Shown here: piece by piece, positions 33,674-43,363 of the stretch
How positions within the stretch are numbered: position 1 is the first letter of the stretch
Layout: every line of letters starts with the position of its first letter
From: Clostridium hydrogenum
Lineage (GTDB): Bacteria; Bacillota; Clostridia; Clostridiales; Clostridiaceae
Reading direction: 5' to 3'
NCBI RefSeq assembly: GCF_021432385.1
Contig: NZ_JAEACT010000004.1
Coordinates: 434,001 to 498,000 of the forward strand
Length of the DNA stretch: 64,000 nucleotides
Notes under the pieces: model-generated
Database searches by the model: none
Told to the model about the DNA's origin: nothing
Seen by the model: only the letters and a program-made list of their open reading frames with translations
Made by a program: the position numbers and the translations under genes

Positions 33674-33966
33674 TTCCCCTTACTGTTAAATATTATTAAT
33701 TTAATAATTACTAATACTATTTTATTATAAATTACTAAACACTATATTGCAACTAAAAAAGCCTATTTTCTTTTGGTCTAAATATAGACTTTTAATTGTA
33801 AATATGGTTTACTTATCTTTGGCAAATTATTCATCATGCCCTGTATACATACTATGGTAATTAATGATTACATTCCCTTTCAAGTTCATTAATCATAGTA
33901 ACGAAATTAATTCTATAATGTATACTTAATTTATTACTTAAAAATTTGACTAAGGAGAATTGCTAA
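33674..33966. promoter_or_regulatory. Divergent region hutP / chemoreceptor, with imperfect inverted repeat
   Basis: No gene. GTATACATACTATGG at 33843 with ATTAATGA pairs imperfectly with TCATTAATCATAGTA (33886-33900) and ATGTATAC (33918-33925). It lies directly upstream of the chemoreceptor and may be a leader structure or operator. Confidence 0.35.
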
Positions 33967-35703
33967 ATGAAAAAAATAGGAATTAAATTTAATCTATCTC
34001 TACTTGTAATTTTAACTATACTAATTACTCTAACCTTAGGTACCTTCTCATGGATTTCAATAAATAATTTAATTCAAGAATCAAATGATAATTTGAAAAC
34101 TATAAGTGAATACACAGTATTAGTAGATGAAACAAGAGATGCTCAAGTTCACTTTAAAAAGCAGGTACAAGCATGGAAGGATTTACTCTTAAGAGGTCAA
34201 AATCCTCAAGCATACAATAAATATTACAATGAATTTCAAACTGAATATAAAAACACTTTAAATAAATTAGAAACTGTAAAAAGTTTAATGAAAAAAGATA
34301 AGTTAGACATGACCATAATTAATGAATCATTAATAGCTCAAAAAGATATGTATATTAAATACACAGAAGCCGTAAAAAGTTATTCTTCCAGTAATGCAGA
34401 AAGTTATAAAGTAGTTGATACCATGGTAAAGGGAATGGATAGAATTCCAACTGATAATCTTGACAAATTAGTAACACAGATTAAAAATAACTCCAATGCA
34501 TTATCAGTTGCCATGATAAAGCAATCAAAAAATGAGAGTACAAGAAATATAGAAATTTTAGTAGCTATTATTTTAGCAAGTATTGTTCTAATAGTATTTT
34601 TAACACTTTTAATTATCAATACGTATAAAAATATATCTAATTTTATTAGAGAGATGAAAAATTTAATACATGAGGTTGGAGCCGGTAATTTAACTATTCA
34701 AGGAAATATTAATTCAAATGATGAATTAAGTGAAATCCTCTCTCTATTTAATAAATTTATCTCTAACATTAGAGAATTTTTTGCATCAACAAAAGAAATG
34801 AGCTTAAATGTAGCTACTTCCTCAGATGAAATACTAAAGGCTTCCAATGATGTTAGTGATGGAATAGAGCAAATAGCAAATTCCATGTCCCATATATCAA
34901 ATGGTGCATCAAAACAATCAGCTTCAGTTACTACTAGTAATAATGCAGTACTTGATATTATAGATAGATTACACATTATTTCTGAAAGTGTTAATAACTC
35001 AGAGAAAATGGCAATTATGGCTAAAGGCGTTTCCGAGACAGGTGCAAAAACTGTTGAATATCAAAAAAATAAAATGCAGGAAAATAAGAAAATTTTTGAA
35101 AATATAAATACTTCAATAAATCACTTATCACTGCAATCTCAAGAAATTGGTAATATTGTTGATATAATAAGCTCCATATCAGAACAAACAAATTTATTAG
35201 CTCTTAATGCTGCTATAGAAGCTGCCCGCTGTGGCGAAGCTGGCAAAGGCTTTGCAGTAGTTGCTGATGAAGTAAAAAAACTTGCAGAACAGTCTAGTGA
35301 TTCTGTGAAAAATATAGCTTCATTAATAAAAGATATACAAAACAGCATAAATCAATCAGTATCAAATATAAGTATAGCAAATACAGTAATTACTGATCAA
35401 GAACTTGCAATGAATGATACAAGCCTTGCATTCAAAAATATACTTAAAGCTTCTACTAATATAGCTAATCAAATTACTGATGTTTCAAATAACGCTAATG
35501 ATTTAAACAAATATACTTCAAGTGTAAAAAAATCAATGCTAGACATAACAAATATCACAAATTCAAATGTAGAATTAATAGGAGAAGTATCCTCCGCAAC
35601 AGAAGAACAATCTGCTTGCCTTGAAGAAATAAATACTTCTATAGATCAATTTACTTCATTATCAACTAAACTTAACCAAAATATAGGGCGTTTCAAAATA
35701 TAA
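33967..35703 (+). CDS. Methyl-accepting chemotaxis protein with four-helix-bundle sensor
   Basis: 578 residues. Membrane helix 1 at about 8-30, an outer helical domain (about 32-185) of the 4HB_MCP type, helix 2 at about 193-215, HAMP at about 215-270, then the signalling domain with [22 protein letters not shown] classical transmembrane chemoreceptor for small ligands. The ATG follows AAGGAGAA. It has its own promoter region. Confidence 0.95.
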   Translation: MKKIGIKFNLSLLVILTILITLTLGTFSWISINNLIQESNDNLKTISEYTVLVDETRDAQVHFKKQVQAWKDLLLRGQNPQAYNKYYNEFQTEYKNTLNKLETVKSLMKKDKLDMTIINESLIAQKDMYIKYTEAVKSYSSSNAESYKVVDTMVKGMDRIPTDNLDKLVTQIKNNSNALSVAMIKQSKNESTRNIEILVAIILASIVLIVFLTLLIINTYKNISNFIREMKNLIHEVGAGNLTIQGNINSNDELSEILSLFNKFISNIREFFASTKEMSLNVATSSDEILKASNDVSDGIEQIANSMSHISNGASKQSASVTTSNNAVLDIIDRLHIISESVNNSEKMAIMAKGVSETGAKTVEYQKNKMQENKKIFENINTSINHLSLQSQEIGNIVDIISSISEQTNLLALNAAIEAARCGEAGKGFAVVADEVKKLAEQSSDSVKNIASLIKDIQNSINQSVSNISIANTVITDQELAMNDTSLAFKNILKASTNIANQITDVSNNANDLNKYTSSVKKSMLDITNITNSNVELIGEVSSATEEQSACLEEINTSIDQFTSLSTKLNQNIGRFKI

Positions 35704-35800
35704 TTTTTATATGAAACTTTGCCTATTTACAAATACTAAAACTTAATGATATAATTATTGATTGATTAAAGATAAATACCATGAATTGGGAGTGAATTCT

Positions 35801-36091
35801 ATGAGCAGCGTTTTTACTGTTGATACTCTGATAAACCTTATCGTTTTTTTTATAGCTTTTTTCTTATACGATATAATAAATCAATTTACAAATTTATCAG
35901 AGCGAATAGCAACACTATTAAAATTAGATGACAGCCTTAAAATTGCAGTGATTTCTTTCGTTTTTCTTTGCATAGGATGTTATATTCAGTCTAAAATGCG
36001 AACATCATATAGGGATATTTTTCCTTATGCCTTTGTTGGTGTAGTTTCCTCATTACTATGCGGAACTCGCCGTTTAAAAGTAACTAATTAA
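35801..36091 (+). CDS. Small membrane protein, function unknown
   Basis: 96 residues with three hydrophobic helices (about 9-25, 44-62, 72-86). No family recognised. ATG 35801 is chosen for the GGGAGTG upstream; a TTG at 35762 lacks one. Followed by a strong terminator, so it is a single-gene unit. Confidence 0.65.
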   Translation: MSSVFTVDTLINLIVFFIAFFLYDIINQFTNLSERIATLLKLDDSLKIAVISFVFLCIGCYIQSKMRTSYRDIFPYAFVGVVSSLLCGTRRLKVTN

Positions 36092-36094
36092 AGG

Positions 36095-36135
36095 ACTAGC
36101 CTACTGGGCTTAAACTCAGCAGGCTAGTTTTTTAT
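36095..36135 (+). terminator. Terminator after small membrane protein
   Basis: ACTAGCCT and AGGCTAGT pair, with inner CTG/CAG pairing too, followed by a T tract. Confidence 0.85.
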
Positions 36136-36160
36136 TTCCTTCATTTTCATAATTTTTCTG

Positions 36161-36213
36161 TTGACAAAACCGTATTACAAACGTAATATAATATTGTAGT
36201 ACAATTGTAATAC
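36161..36213 (+). promoter_or_regulatory. Promoter with two BlaI-type operators
   Basis: TTGACA (36161-36166), 17 bases, TAATAT (36184-36189). ATTACAAACGTAAT (36174-36187) covers the spacer and -10; GTAGTACAATTGTAATAC (36196-36213) lies at the start of transcription. Both are palindromes with the TACA/TGTA core bound by BlaI/MecI repressors, implying autorepression. Confidence 0.75.
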
Positions 36214-36233
36214 ACGAAAGGATTGAATTGATT

Positions 36234-36599
36234 ATGAAAAATATCTCTGACTCCGAATGGAAGGTCATGAAAATTGTTTGGAATAAATCCCCCATGCTAG
36301 CTAGCCAAATAGTTGAAGCCTTAATACAAGAAACAGATTGGAACCCTAAGACTATTCACACTTTAATTAGACGTTTAGTAGCAAAAGGTGCCTTAAGGGC
36401 AGAAAAAAACGGAACTTATTATAGCTATTATGCAGCTGTATCAGAAAATGAATGTGTTCAAGAAGAAACAAAATCTTTTCTTCAAAAATGCTTTAATGGC
36501 TCACTTAACCTTATGATGGCTAATTTCATTAAAGATGACAAATTATCAGAAGAAGAAATAGATGAACTTCAAAAATTGTTAGATTCTAAAAAAAAGTAG
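36234..36599 (+). CDS. BlaI/MecI-family transcriptional repressor
   Basis: 121 residues. An N-terminal winged helix (ISDSEWKVMKIVWNKSP, NPKTIHTLIRRLVAKGAL) and C-terminal dimerisation helices. It would hold down the M56 partner gene 10 bases on until cleaved or inactivated. ATG 36234 is favoured over the TTG at 36228 given AAAGGATTG. The partner lacks a penicillin-binding domain, so the signal need not be beta-lactam. Confidence 0.93.
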   Translation: MKNISDSEWKVMKIVWNKSPMLASQIVEALIQETDWNPKTIHTLIRRLVAKGALRAEKNGTYYSYYAAVSENECVQEETKSFLQKCFNGSLNLMMANFIKDDKLSEEEIDELQKLLDSKKK

Positions 36600-36609
36600 G
36601 TAATTTATT

Positions 36610-38304
36610 ATGGATAATATTGTTTGGATTTTTAAACAAATTGTATATTTAGGACTTAATGCAAGCGTACTTGCTTTGATTATACTTTTAGTAAAAAAAT
36701 TATTTAATAAAGCATTAACACCAAAATGGCATTACTATATATGGGTTCTGTTAATTATTCGATTATTAGTTCCATTTTATATGGAAAGCCATATTAGCAT
36801 ATATAATTTATTTTATCCTACAGCACAAAAAATTAATTTACCTAATAATATTGTGAGAAATATAAATACTGCTAATAGTTCATTTTTAGTAAAACCTATT
36901 GATGGCAATAATAAGTTAACACCAAAAACCAACACTACTATAGTTTCAAAGCAATCAAATTTGCCTAATTCCAATACTTTAAAACCAAAAACAAATAGAT
37001 ATAAAAACTATAATTTTATAACACTCATATTAACTTGTGTATGGATAACTGGTATATTACTTCTGCTATTTTACACTATATTCGTAAATATATCCTTTAT
37101 CCTAAAAATTAGATGTTACAAAAGCCTAAATGATGAAAGAATAAATTCTGTACTAAAAGAATGCAAAAATATTATGAATATAAAGCATGATATAACAATA
37201 TTTGCTTCAAATAAACCAAGAACTCCTTCTTTATACGGATTTTTTAATCCTAAAATACTGGTTTATGAACCACATATTAAAGTTTTAAGTAATAGTCAGA
37301 TAAAATATATTTTTCTTCATGAATTATCTCATTATAAGCGAAAAGATATAATTTTAAATTGGACTATTGTATTACTTCAAATAGTTCACTTTTTTAACCC
37401 TATAATTTGGTATGCTTTTTACAAAATGCATGAGGATTGTGAAATATCATGTGATGCATCTGTATTAAACTATCTAAACAAATCAGAATATCAGGATTAT
37501 GGTAAAACAATAATAAAATTATTAAAGCTTTTTTCAGAATCAAACTTTATCCCTGTAACATCAGGAATTTTAAAAAATAAATCTAGTTATAAGAGGAGAA
37601 TTATTATGATTAATAGATTTAAAAAAAGATCATGGATAACAGTAACAGCTTCACTAATATTAGTAGCTTCAGTTGCAGTAACAGGTCTTACTAGCTGCAG
37701 TTCAACTATTGATCCAGATTTAAAAAATTATGAACCACAACCTCCAAAGGCAGTATCCACCAATAAAGTCCCTACTACCAGCAAAAATACGCAACCCAAT
37801 ACTACAGACAAAACCATCACAACTGCACCTATAGCTGATAAAAATGCAAAAAACAATGTACCAAAAACAACCACTGCAAGTGCAACAAATGAAAACACAA
37901 CAAGTGCCACAACTAAGCCATCTAGTACTACTACAGCTGCACCTACCGCAGAAGTTTATCAAAATAAAGATTTAAATTTATCAATTACTTTTCCATCAAA
38001 TTGGAACAATAAATATACTGTGAAAGAAAATTCTAATGGTATATCAGTTTATTTTAAGCCAGTAAATAAAGTAAGTGATGGAACTGGTTTATATTTCTGT
38101 ATTCTTAAGAAAACTGCTAACTTAAATGAAGAAATGTTCGACTCCGTAGCTGGTAAAAGAGAGGTCACTGTTAACGGAACTTCATACTTCTTAGGGGGCC
38201 CTACGGACGTAAACTTTCCAGAAGACAACCCTGAATTTAAAGACTTTATAAATTTGCAAAAACAGATTCCAACTATTATAAATTCCATTAAAGCTATTAA
38301 TTAA
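36610..38304 (+). CDS. BlaR1/MecR1-like M56 membrane metalloprotease with unusual sensor region
   Basis: 564 residues. N-terminal helices and an M56 zinc protease core with HELSHYKRKD, plus FNPIIWYAFYKMHEDCEISCD. A further helix ends in a Cys context (TGLTSCSS, about 360). Next is a Thr/Ser-rich low-complexity linker (about 370-450), then a C-terminal domain (ITFPSNWNNKYTV, GLYFCILKK). The beta-lactamase-like sensor of BlaR1 is absent. It probably senses an envelope signal via this C-terminal domain and relieves the BlaI-like repressor. Confidence 0.88.
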   Translation: MDNIVWIFKQIVYLGLNASVLALIILLVKKLFNKALTPKWHYYIWVLLIIRLLVPFYMESHISIYNLFYPTAQKINLPNNIVRNINTANSSFLVKPIDGNNKLTPKTNTTIVSKQSNLPNSNTLKPKTNRYKNYNFITLILTCVWITGILLLLFYTIFVNISFILKIRCYKSLNDERINSVLKECKNIMNIKHDITIFASNKPRTPSLYGFFNPKILVYEPHIKVLSNSQIKYIFLHELSHYKRKDIILNWTIVLLQIVHFFNPIIWYAFYKMHEDCEISCDASVLNYLNKSEYQDYGKTIIKLLKLFSESNFIPVTSGILKNKSSYKRRIIMINRFKKRSWITVTASLILVASVAVTGLTSCSSTIDPDLKNYEPQPPKAVSTNKVPTTSKNTQPNTTDKTITTAPIADKNAKNNVPKTTTASATNENTTSATTKPSSTTTAAPTAEVYQNKDLNLSITFPSNWNNKYTVKENSNGISVYFKPVNKVSDGTGLYFCILKKTANLNEEMFDSVAGKREVTVNGTSYFLGGPTDVNFPEDNPEFKDFINLQKQIPTIINSIKAIN

Positions 38305-38342
38305 ATAAGGGATCTTAAAGAAAATAACAATGTCATAAGCTT

Positions 38343-38380
38343 AAGGATAATTTAGTATTTAATCAATACGAATTATCCTT
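38343..38380. terminator. Terminator between convergent M56 and ABC permease genes
   Basis: AAGGATAATT and AATTATCCTT pair around an 18-base loop. The permease stop codon TAA is within one arm. Flanks are only weakly T-rich. Confidence 0.55.
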
Positions 38381-39191
38381 TAACAGACCCAACCATTCCG
38401 GCTACAAATTGTTTTTGCATTAAAAAGAATACCAAAGCTGTTGGAAGCGTGGCTATTACTACTCCTGTCATAATCATTCCATAATCCGGTGTATAGGAAG
38501 ATCCCATAGTTGAAATAATAAGTGGTACTGTTCTCTTTTCTGGACTTTGAAGTGCAATAAGAGGCCACATGTAATTATTCCAACTATTCATAAAAGTAAT
38601 AATTGCCCCTGCTGCATAAGTTGATTTCATTATTGGAACATAAATTCTTGTAAATATCTGAAACTCATTTAAACCATCTATACGCCCTGCTTCTAAAATG
38701 TCCTTTGGAAATGCCTTTGTATTTTGCCTAAAAAAGAATATTAAAAAAGCCGTTGATATACTAGGAATTATTACGGAAGCCATTGTATTTAAGCCTGCAA
38801 TTTTAAAGGTACTGAACATTTTAAATAAAGGTACCATAAGTGCTGCAAAAGGAACCATCATAGACAATAATAATATGGCAAATACTCTATCCCTAGCCTT
38901 ACTTCTATATATTTCAAATCCATATCCTGCTAAAGATGACACAGCCAAAGCCAGTACTGTTGTAATAATTGCAATTTTAGCCGAATTCCATAGAGATGTA
39001 GTAAAATTTAAATCGGAGTTAAAAAGGCTATTAATATTTTTAACAAAATTACTTCCCGGAATTAAAGAACCTTTTGTAACGTCTATTGATTTATTAGTCA
39101 TGCTTATAATCATCCACAAAAATGGAAAAATTGAAATTAAAGATGCTATAATCAAAAATATATATTCAAGTATTTTCTTAAAATTTTTCAT
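38373..39191 (-). CDS. Sugar ABC transporter permease, MalG type
   Basis: 272 residues with six helices. The cytoplasmic EAA loop is EAGRIDGLNEFQIFTRIYVP (about 168-187), contact site for the ATPase. It ends MQKQFVAGMVGSVKG, typical of MalG-type permeases of CUT1 importers. Its start overlaps the MalF-type gene stop. The ATP-binding subunit is not in the operon, so a shared MsmX-like ATPase encoded elsewhere probably serves it. Confidence 0.94.
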   Translation of the reverse strand: MKNFKKILEYIFLIIASLISIFPFLWMIISMTNKSIDVTKGSLIPGSNFVKNINSLFNSDLNFTTSLWNSAKIAIITTVLALAVSSLAGYGFEIYRSKARDRVFAILLLSMMVPFAALMVPLFKMFSTFKIAGLNTMASVIIPSISTAFLIFFFRQNTKAFPKDILEAGRIDGLNEFQIFTRIYVPIMKSTYAAGAIITFMNSWNNYMWPLIALQSPEKRTVPLIISTMGSSYTPDYGMIMTGVVIATLPTALVFFLMQKQFVAGMVGSVKG

Positions 39192-40078
39192 TTTTTATCA
39201 CCCGCCACTTTAAATTGTATTGCTGATAATATTACAATCATAACAACAATAGTATAAGAAACTGCAGACGCATATCCAAAATTAGAACTATATTTAAAAC
39301 TCAAATTATATATATATTGCGATATTGTAGTAGTTGCATTTCCTGGCCCACCTTGTGTTATATTCATAACTTCATCAAATAATTGCAGTGTTCCAATAGT
39401 GGAAGTAATTGTAGTGAATAAAATTATTGGTTTTAAGAGAGGTATTGTTATATTAAAAAACTGTTTTGTTGCTGATGCTCCATCTATTTTGGCTGCTTCA
39501 TAAACTGACGCATCAATATTTTGAAGTCCTGCTAAGTAAAAAATCATATTATATCCAGTCCAACGCCAGGTTATAGCGATAATTATAGCAACTTTAGCCC
39601 AAGTTGGATTTGTAAGCCACTGTATTGGGGTAGATATTAAATGAATTTGCATAAAAAATTTATTCATTAGTCCATCATCTGCAAATAAACTTTTAAATAT
39701 TATAGAATATGCTACCAAGGATGTTACACAAGGTAAAAATATTGCTGTTCTAAATAATCCTTTTCCTTTAAGTTTTTTATCATTTAAAAGAGCAGATATA
39801 AACAAAGCTAGTAAAATCATTATAGGTACTTGTACCACCAAATAAATAAAAGTATTTCCAAGAGCTCTTTTAAAGGTTTCATCATTAAAAAGTCTTTTGT
39901 AATTTGAAAGTCCTGTAAACTTTAAATTATTTCCCATACCTGATTTTAAGGAAATAATAAACGCCTGAACCATAGGATAAAAAACAAACATGACTATGAG
40001 TACTATACTTAATATTGTAAAAAGCCATCCTACAGTGTTATATTTTTTCTCTAAAGCACTTTTCTTATTAGCACTCAA
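39188..40078 (-). CDS. Sugar ABC transporter permease, MalF type
   Basis: 296 residues with six helices and an EAA loop YEAAKIDGASATKQFFNIT. Partner permease of the CUT1 importer. TTG start with GAGGAGG upstream. It is separated from the binding-protein gene by a stem-loop. Confidence 0.94.
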   Translation of the reverse strand: MSANKKSALEKKYNTVGWLFTILSIVLIVMFVFYPMVQAFIISLKSGMGNNLKFTGLSNYKRLFNDETFKRALGNTFIYLVVQVPIMILLALFISALLNDKKLKGKGLFRTAIFLPCVTSLVAYSIIFKSLFADDGLMNKFFMQIHLISTPIQWLTNPTWAKVAIIIAITWRWTGYNMIFYLAGLQNIDASVYEAAKIDGASATKQFFNITIPLLKPIILFTTITSTIGTLQLFDEVMNITQGGPGNATTTISQYIYNLSFKYSSNFGYASAVSYTIVVMIVILSAIQFKVAGDKK

Positions 40079-40098
40079 TTTTAAACCTCCTCTTTATT

Positions 40099-40145
40099 AA
40101 GAAGGCGATGCCGCATGAAGTTATTTTATGCAACATCCCCTTCTA
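40099..40145 (-). promoter_or_regulatory. Intercistronic stem-loop between binding protein and permease genes
   Basis: AGAAGG, ATG and GCATGAAG-type segments pair with ATGC, CAT and CCTTCT on the far side with small internal loops. No T tract follows. This placement often gives high binding-protein to permease ratios by 3' protection of mRNA. Confidence 0.55.
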
Positions 40146-40162
40146 AAATTTTGTATTTATAT

Positions 40163-40180
40163 TTTCAATCGGTTTATCTC
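40163..40180. repeat. Family 3 palindrome, end remnant 4
   Basis: On the minus strand GAGATAAACCGATTGAAA, identical to the end of copy 1, lies a few bases beyond the binding-protein stop. No mirrored partner is present. Confidence 0.4.
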
Positions 40181-40183
40181 TAT

Positions 40184-41491
40184 CTATTTTGATACAGCTG
40201 CTTCTGCTTGAGTTTGAGCATTTTTAAGAGCAGTGTTTACATCAGTACCTTTTTTAACTACAGATTGAACTGCTTCTGTTAAAATATCTTCTATATTATA
40301 AGTGTATAATCCATAATTTACTGATGGTATATGCTGTGACCAATTAGAGAAATCCTGTAAAGTTTTTTGACCACCATAAAATTCAAATTGTTTTTGGTAG
40401 TTTGATGTAGTGGCTGCGGCTTTAAGTGTACTTACAAGACCAATCTTATCGGCAAGAGTATTTGCAAGTTCCTTATTGCTTCCAAAGGTTTCTGCAAGGA
40501 AGTTAGCTGCTAAATCACCATTTCCAACTTTCTTTAAAACATACCAACCTGATCCTCCACTACTAGAAAAGTTTACTGAAGTAGGTATTGAACTAATTCT
40601 TGGTATTGGTGCAATTGCCCATTTTCCACTTTGATCGGCTGATTTAGTTATAGAACTTGAAATCCAGCATCCTGTTGGTACAGCTGCAACATCACCCTTC
40701 TGGAAGGCACTTACAAATTGATCCCAACCTGAAATCAATTTTACAATTCCAGCATCTATCATTTGTTTATATATTTTAATTCCTTCCTTTAAAGCTTGAT
40801 TATCCTGTAAGTTTACAGTCTTACCATCATCTTTTACATACCATTGCCCAGCTGACTGCATCATTACTCTAAGTATTCCTAAATCACTTGGATCAAGTGT
40901 AAGCATTGCTTTTCCAGTTTTTGCTTTTACAGCCTTACCTATTTCTATAAACTTATCCCAAGTAATATTTTGCATGTCTGAAGGTTTATATCCTGCTTGT
41001 TCTATTAAATCACTTCTATAAAACAATCCAGTTACACCACTGTCAAAAGGAACTCCATAAAGTTTTCCTTCATAACTTTCTGGCTTAATTTTATAATTCA
41101 TAAAATCAGATTTATTTATTTTATTAGACATATCCTCGAACCAATCTGAATACGATGTAAGAAAATTTTGTGCCCTATAATCTTCAATTGAAACTATATT
41201 CGGTAATCCCGAAGTAGTATTTGAACTTAAATTTGTATTTAGCTTTTGAACTAGATCATTTTGAGCCATTTGTACTATTTTTATTTTTACATCTGGATGC
41301 TTCTTTTTATAAATTGCCATTGCTTCCTTAACGGCAGGAACATTAAAAGTTTCATCCCATGTCCATACAACTAGTGATTTACTTCCATTACTAGCTGTAC
41401 TATCCTTTGATGTGCTGTCTTGTCCACAAGCGCCTAAGCCTATTGCCATAAACGCACTTAAAACAACAGCCATTATTTTTTTTGCCTTCAT
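40184..41491 (-). CDS. Extracellular sugar-binding lipoprotein of ABC importer
   Basis: 435 residues with a lipoprotein signal (MKAKKIMAVVLSAFMAI, lipobox LGACG, Cys22). The mature part is an SBP family 1 solute-binding protein (VVWTWDETFNV; LYGVPFDSGVTGLFYRSDL). It captures a sugar or oligosaccharide outside the membrane for the two permeases. GGGGGAA precedes the ATG. The divergent YesN/YesM-type regulators likely sense the same substrate class. Confidence 0.94.
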   Translation of the reverse strand: MKAKKIMAVVLSAFMAIGLGACGQDSTSKDSTASNGSKSLVVWTWDETFNVPAVKEAMAIYKKKHPDVKIKIVQMAQNDLVQKLNTNLSSNTTSGLPNIVSIEDYRAQNFLTSYSDWFEDMSNKINKSDFMNYKIKPESYEGKLYGVPFDSGVTGLFYRSDLIEQAGYKPSDMQNITWDKFIEIGKAVKAKTGKAMLTLDPSDLGILRVMMQSAGQWYVKDDGKTVNLQDNQALKEGIKIYKQMIDAGIVKLISGWDQFVSAFQKGDVAAVPTGCWISSSITKSADQSGKWAIAPIPRISSIPTSVNFSSSGGSGWYVLKKVGNGDLAANFLAETFGSNKELANTLADKIGLVSTLKAAATTSNYQKQFEFYGGQKTLQDFSNWSQHIPSVNYGLYTYNIEDILTEAVQSVVKKGTDVNTALKNAQTQAEAAVSK

Positions 41492-41791
41492 TAACTATTC
41501 CCCCTTAAAAACTAATTTTAATTTTGGTAACCTAATTGTTAACCTTAACATAATTATAATTGAAATCGTTTTAAGCAATTAGAAATATATTTATATAAAC
41601 TTGTTATATTTTAACCCGCTATGATTTACTCAAATTACAAATTTGTACTTTTTTAAGATTCTAAAAATATTTATATATATCTTTGTATTTATTGTGATTT
41701 AGCCTTCTTCAATTTGAAATAAATGGATTATTAACTTATAATAAAAATATAAAATTATAATATTTATATACTTCAAGTGGGGGGGATCTTG
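41492..41791. promoter_or_regulatory. Divergent region, binding protein / AraC regulator, with cre-like site
   Basis: No gene. TGAAATCGTTTTAA at 41561-41574 resembles a CcpA cre operator upstream of the importer operon. GGGGGGG at 41779-41785 is the regulator ribosome site. Confidence 0.45.
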
Positions 41792-43363
41792 TTGGATAAC
41801 TTATGCAAAATTTTAATAGTAGATGATGAATACCTATTAAGACAAGGCATAAAGCATCTTATAGATTGGAAAATGGAAGGCTTTGAGATTGTGGGAGAAG
41901 CTTCAAATGGAAAGGAAGCTATAGAATTAGTAGAAAAGCTTAAACCTCATATAATCCTTTCAGACGTTGTCATGCCTATTATGGATGGTGTTGATCTATC
42001 AAAAATAATAAAAGCAAGGTATCCTGAAATACAAATTATAATTTTAAGCAGTTACAGTGATTTTGAATATGTTAAGGATACTTTTAAACTTGGTGTAAAC
42101 GATTATATATTAAAACCAAAGTTAAACCCAAAAGAACTTATTACCCTTTTAAAAAATACAGCTGCCAATATTCCAAATTTTATTCTTTCAACGCCCAAAA
42201 ATATTAAAGAATTAAATCTAAAAAGTTTTTTAACTAAATTAATATCGGGATTTGACATAACAATGGAGGAAGAAAAAATCAATGAATTTTTCCCATATAA
42301 ATCTTTTTTATTGCTGGGTACCAATTTAAAAAAATCAATTAACAATAATTCTTCATTGCTAAGGAGCATTTTTTCTGAAACTTGTGAACATAATTTTGAA
42401 ACTGTAACTTACTATGAGATAACTACAGATACTAATTTATTTTTATTTCTTATAAATTTTAATTTTGGAAATGAACACGATATTTTAAATAAAATAAATA
42501 CTATATTTAAAAATAGCCCCAATAAGTTTTCTGAAATGTTTTTTGTAGTTAGTAAAACTTTTAATAACATATATAAACTTAGAGATATCTATCTTCACGA
42601 TTTTAAACCTTTATTAGGCTATAAATTCTATTTAAGAAACAAAACTATAATTTACTCTAAAGATATTATCAAAAGTAATTCAAAAGATAAATTTGATTTT
42701 AAATATTATTCAGACCAAGTTTATATGCTTAATATTGACGCCGCATTAAACTACTTAAAAAATCACATTTTATTTTGTATAAATAATCTAACCACAGATG
42801 AATTCGAGCTTAAAACGCTTTTTGAAAATTCACTTTATAGCATTATTAATATATTAGATGAGCTTAACTTTGACGTAGAAGAAATAAATAATTCTAAAAG
42901 AGAATACTTTCAAAAAATAGATGATGTAGAGTATGCTGATGAATTGCTTAACTTTGTTGATATTTTAAAAAAGAAATTCAATGAATTATTAGAAATTCAA
43001 AAGACCTCCTTTAATAACCACATGATAGGCAAAATTATAGAATATATATGTGCTCATTACTCTGATCAGCTTTCCCTAAAAGAATTATCAGATAGATTTC
43101 ATTTTAATTATTATTATCTTTCATCTTATTTTAGTGCTCATAATAAAGAGTGTTTTAGTGAATACTTAAATAAAATCCGTGTAGAAAAAGCATCCAAACT
43201 TTTATCTGATGGAAATATACCCGTTTCTGAAATCAGTTATATGGTTGGATATTCAGACCATAGTTATTTTTGTAAGGTATTCAAAAAATTAAAGAAAATA
43301 ACTCCAAGTAAATATAGAAAATTTATTTTAGAAAATAAAAGAGGCAACGGTTCATATGTATAG
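41792..43363 (+). CDS. YesN-type response regulator with AraC DNA-binding domain
   Basis: About 524 residues. Receiver domain 1-120 with Asp58 in ILSDVVMP, a ~270-residue helical middle, and a C-terminal AraC domain (about 425-520; LSLKELSDRF, VSEISYMVGYSDHSYF). TTG 41792 is chosen since GGGGGGG lies 6 bases upstream; no ATG fits. It should activate the divergent sugar importer on phosphorylation. Its end overlaps the kinase gene by 8 bases. Confidence 0.93.
   Translation: MDNLCKILIVDDEYLLRQGIKHLIDWKMEGFEIVGEASNGKEAIELVEKLKPHIILSDVVMPIMDGVDLSKIIKARYPEIQIIILSSYSDFEYVKDTFKLGVNDYILKPKLNPKELITLLKNTAANIPNFILSTPKNIKELNLKSFLTKLISGFDITMEEEKINEFFPYKSFLLLGTNLKKSINNNSSLLRSIFSETCEHNFETVTYYEITTDTNLFLFLINFNFGNEHDILNKINTIFKNSPNKFSEMFFVVSKTFNNIYKLRDIYLHDFKPLLGYKFYLRNKTIIYSKDIIKSNSKDKFDFKYYSDQVYMLNIDAALNYLKNHILFCINNLTTDEFELKTLFENSLYSIINILDELNFDVEEINNSKREYFQKIDDVEYADELLNFVDILKKKFNELLEIQKTSFNNHMIGKIIEYICAHYSDQLSLKELSDRFHFNYYYLSSYFSAHNKECFSEYLNKIRVEKASKLLSDGNIPVSEISYMVGYSDHSYFCKVFKKLKKITPSKYRKFILENKRGNGSYV

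Noticed and set aside
37720..37962. Cysteine-rich minus-strand frame within the M56 protease gene
   Set aside because: Complement of the Thr/Ser-rich linker codons; a compositional artefact.
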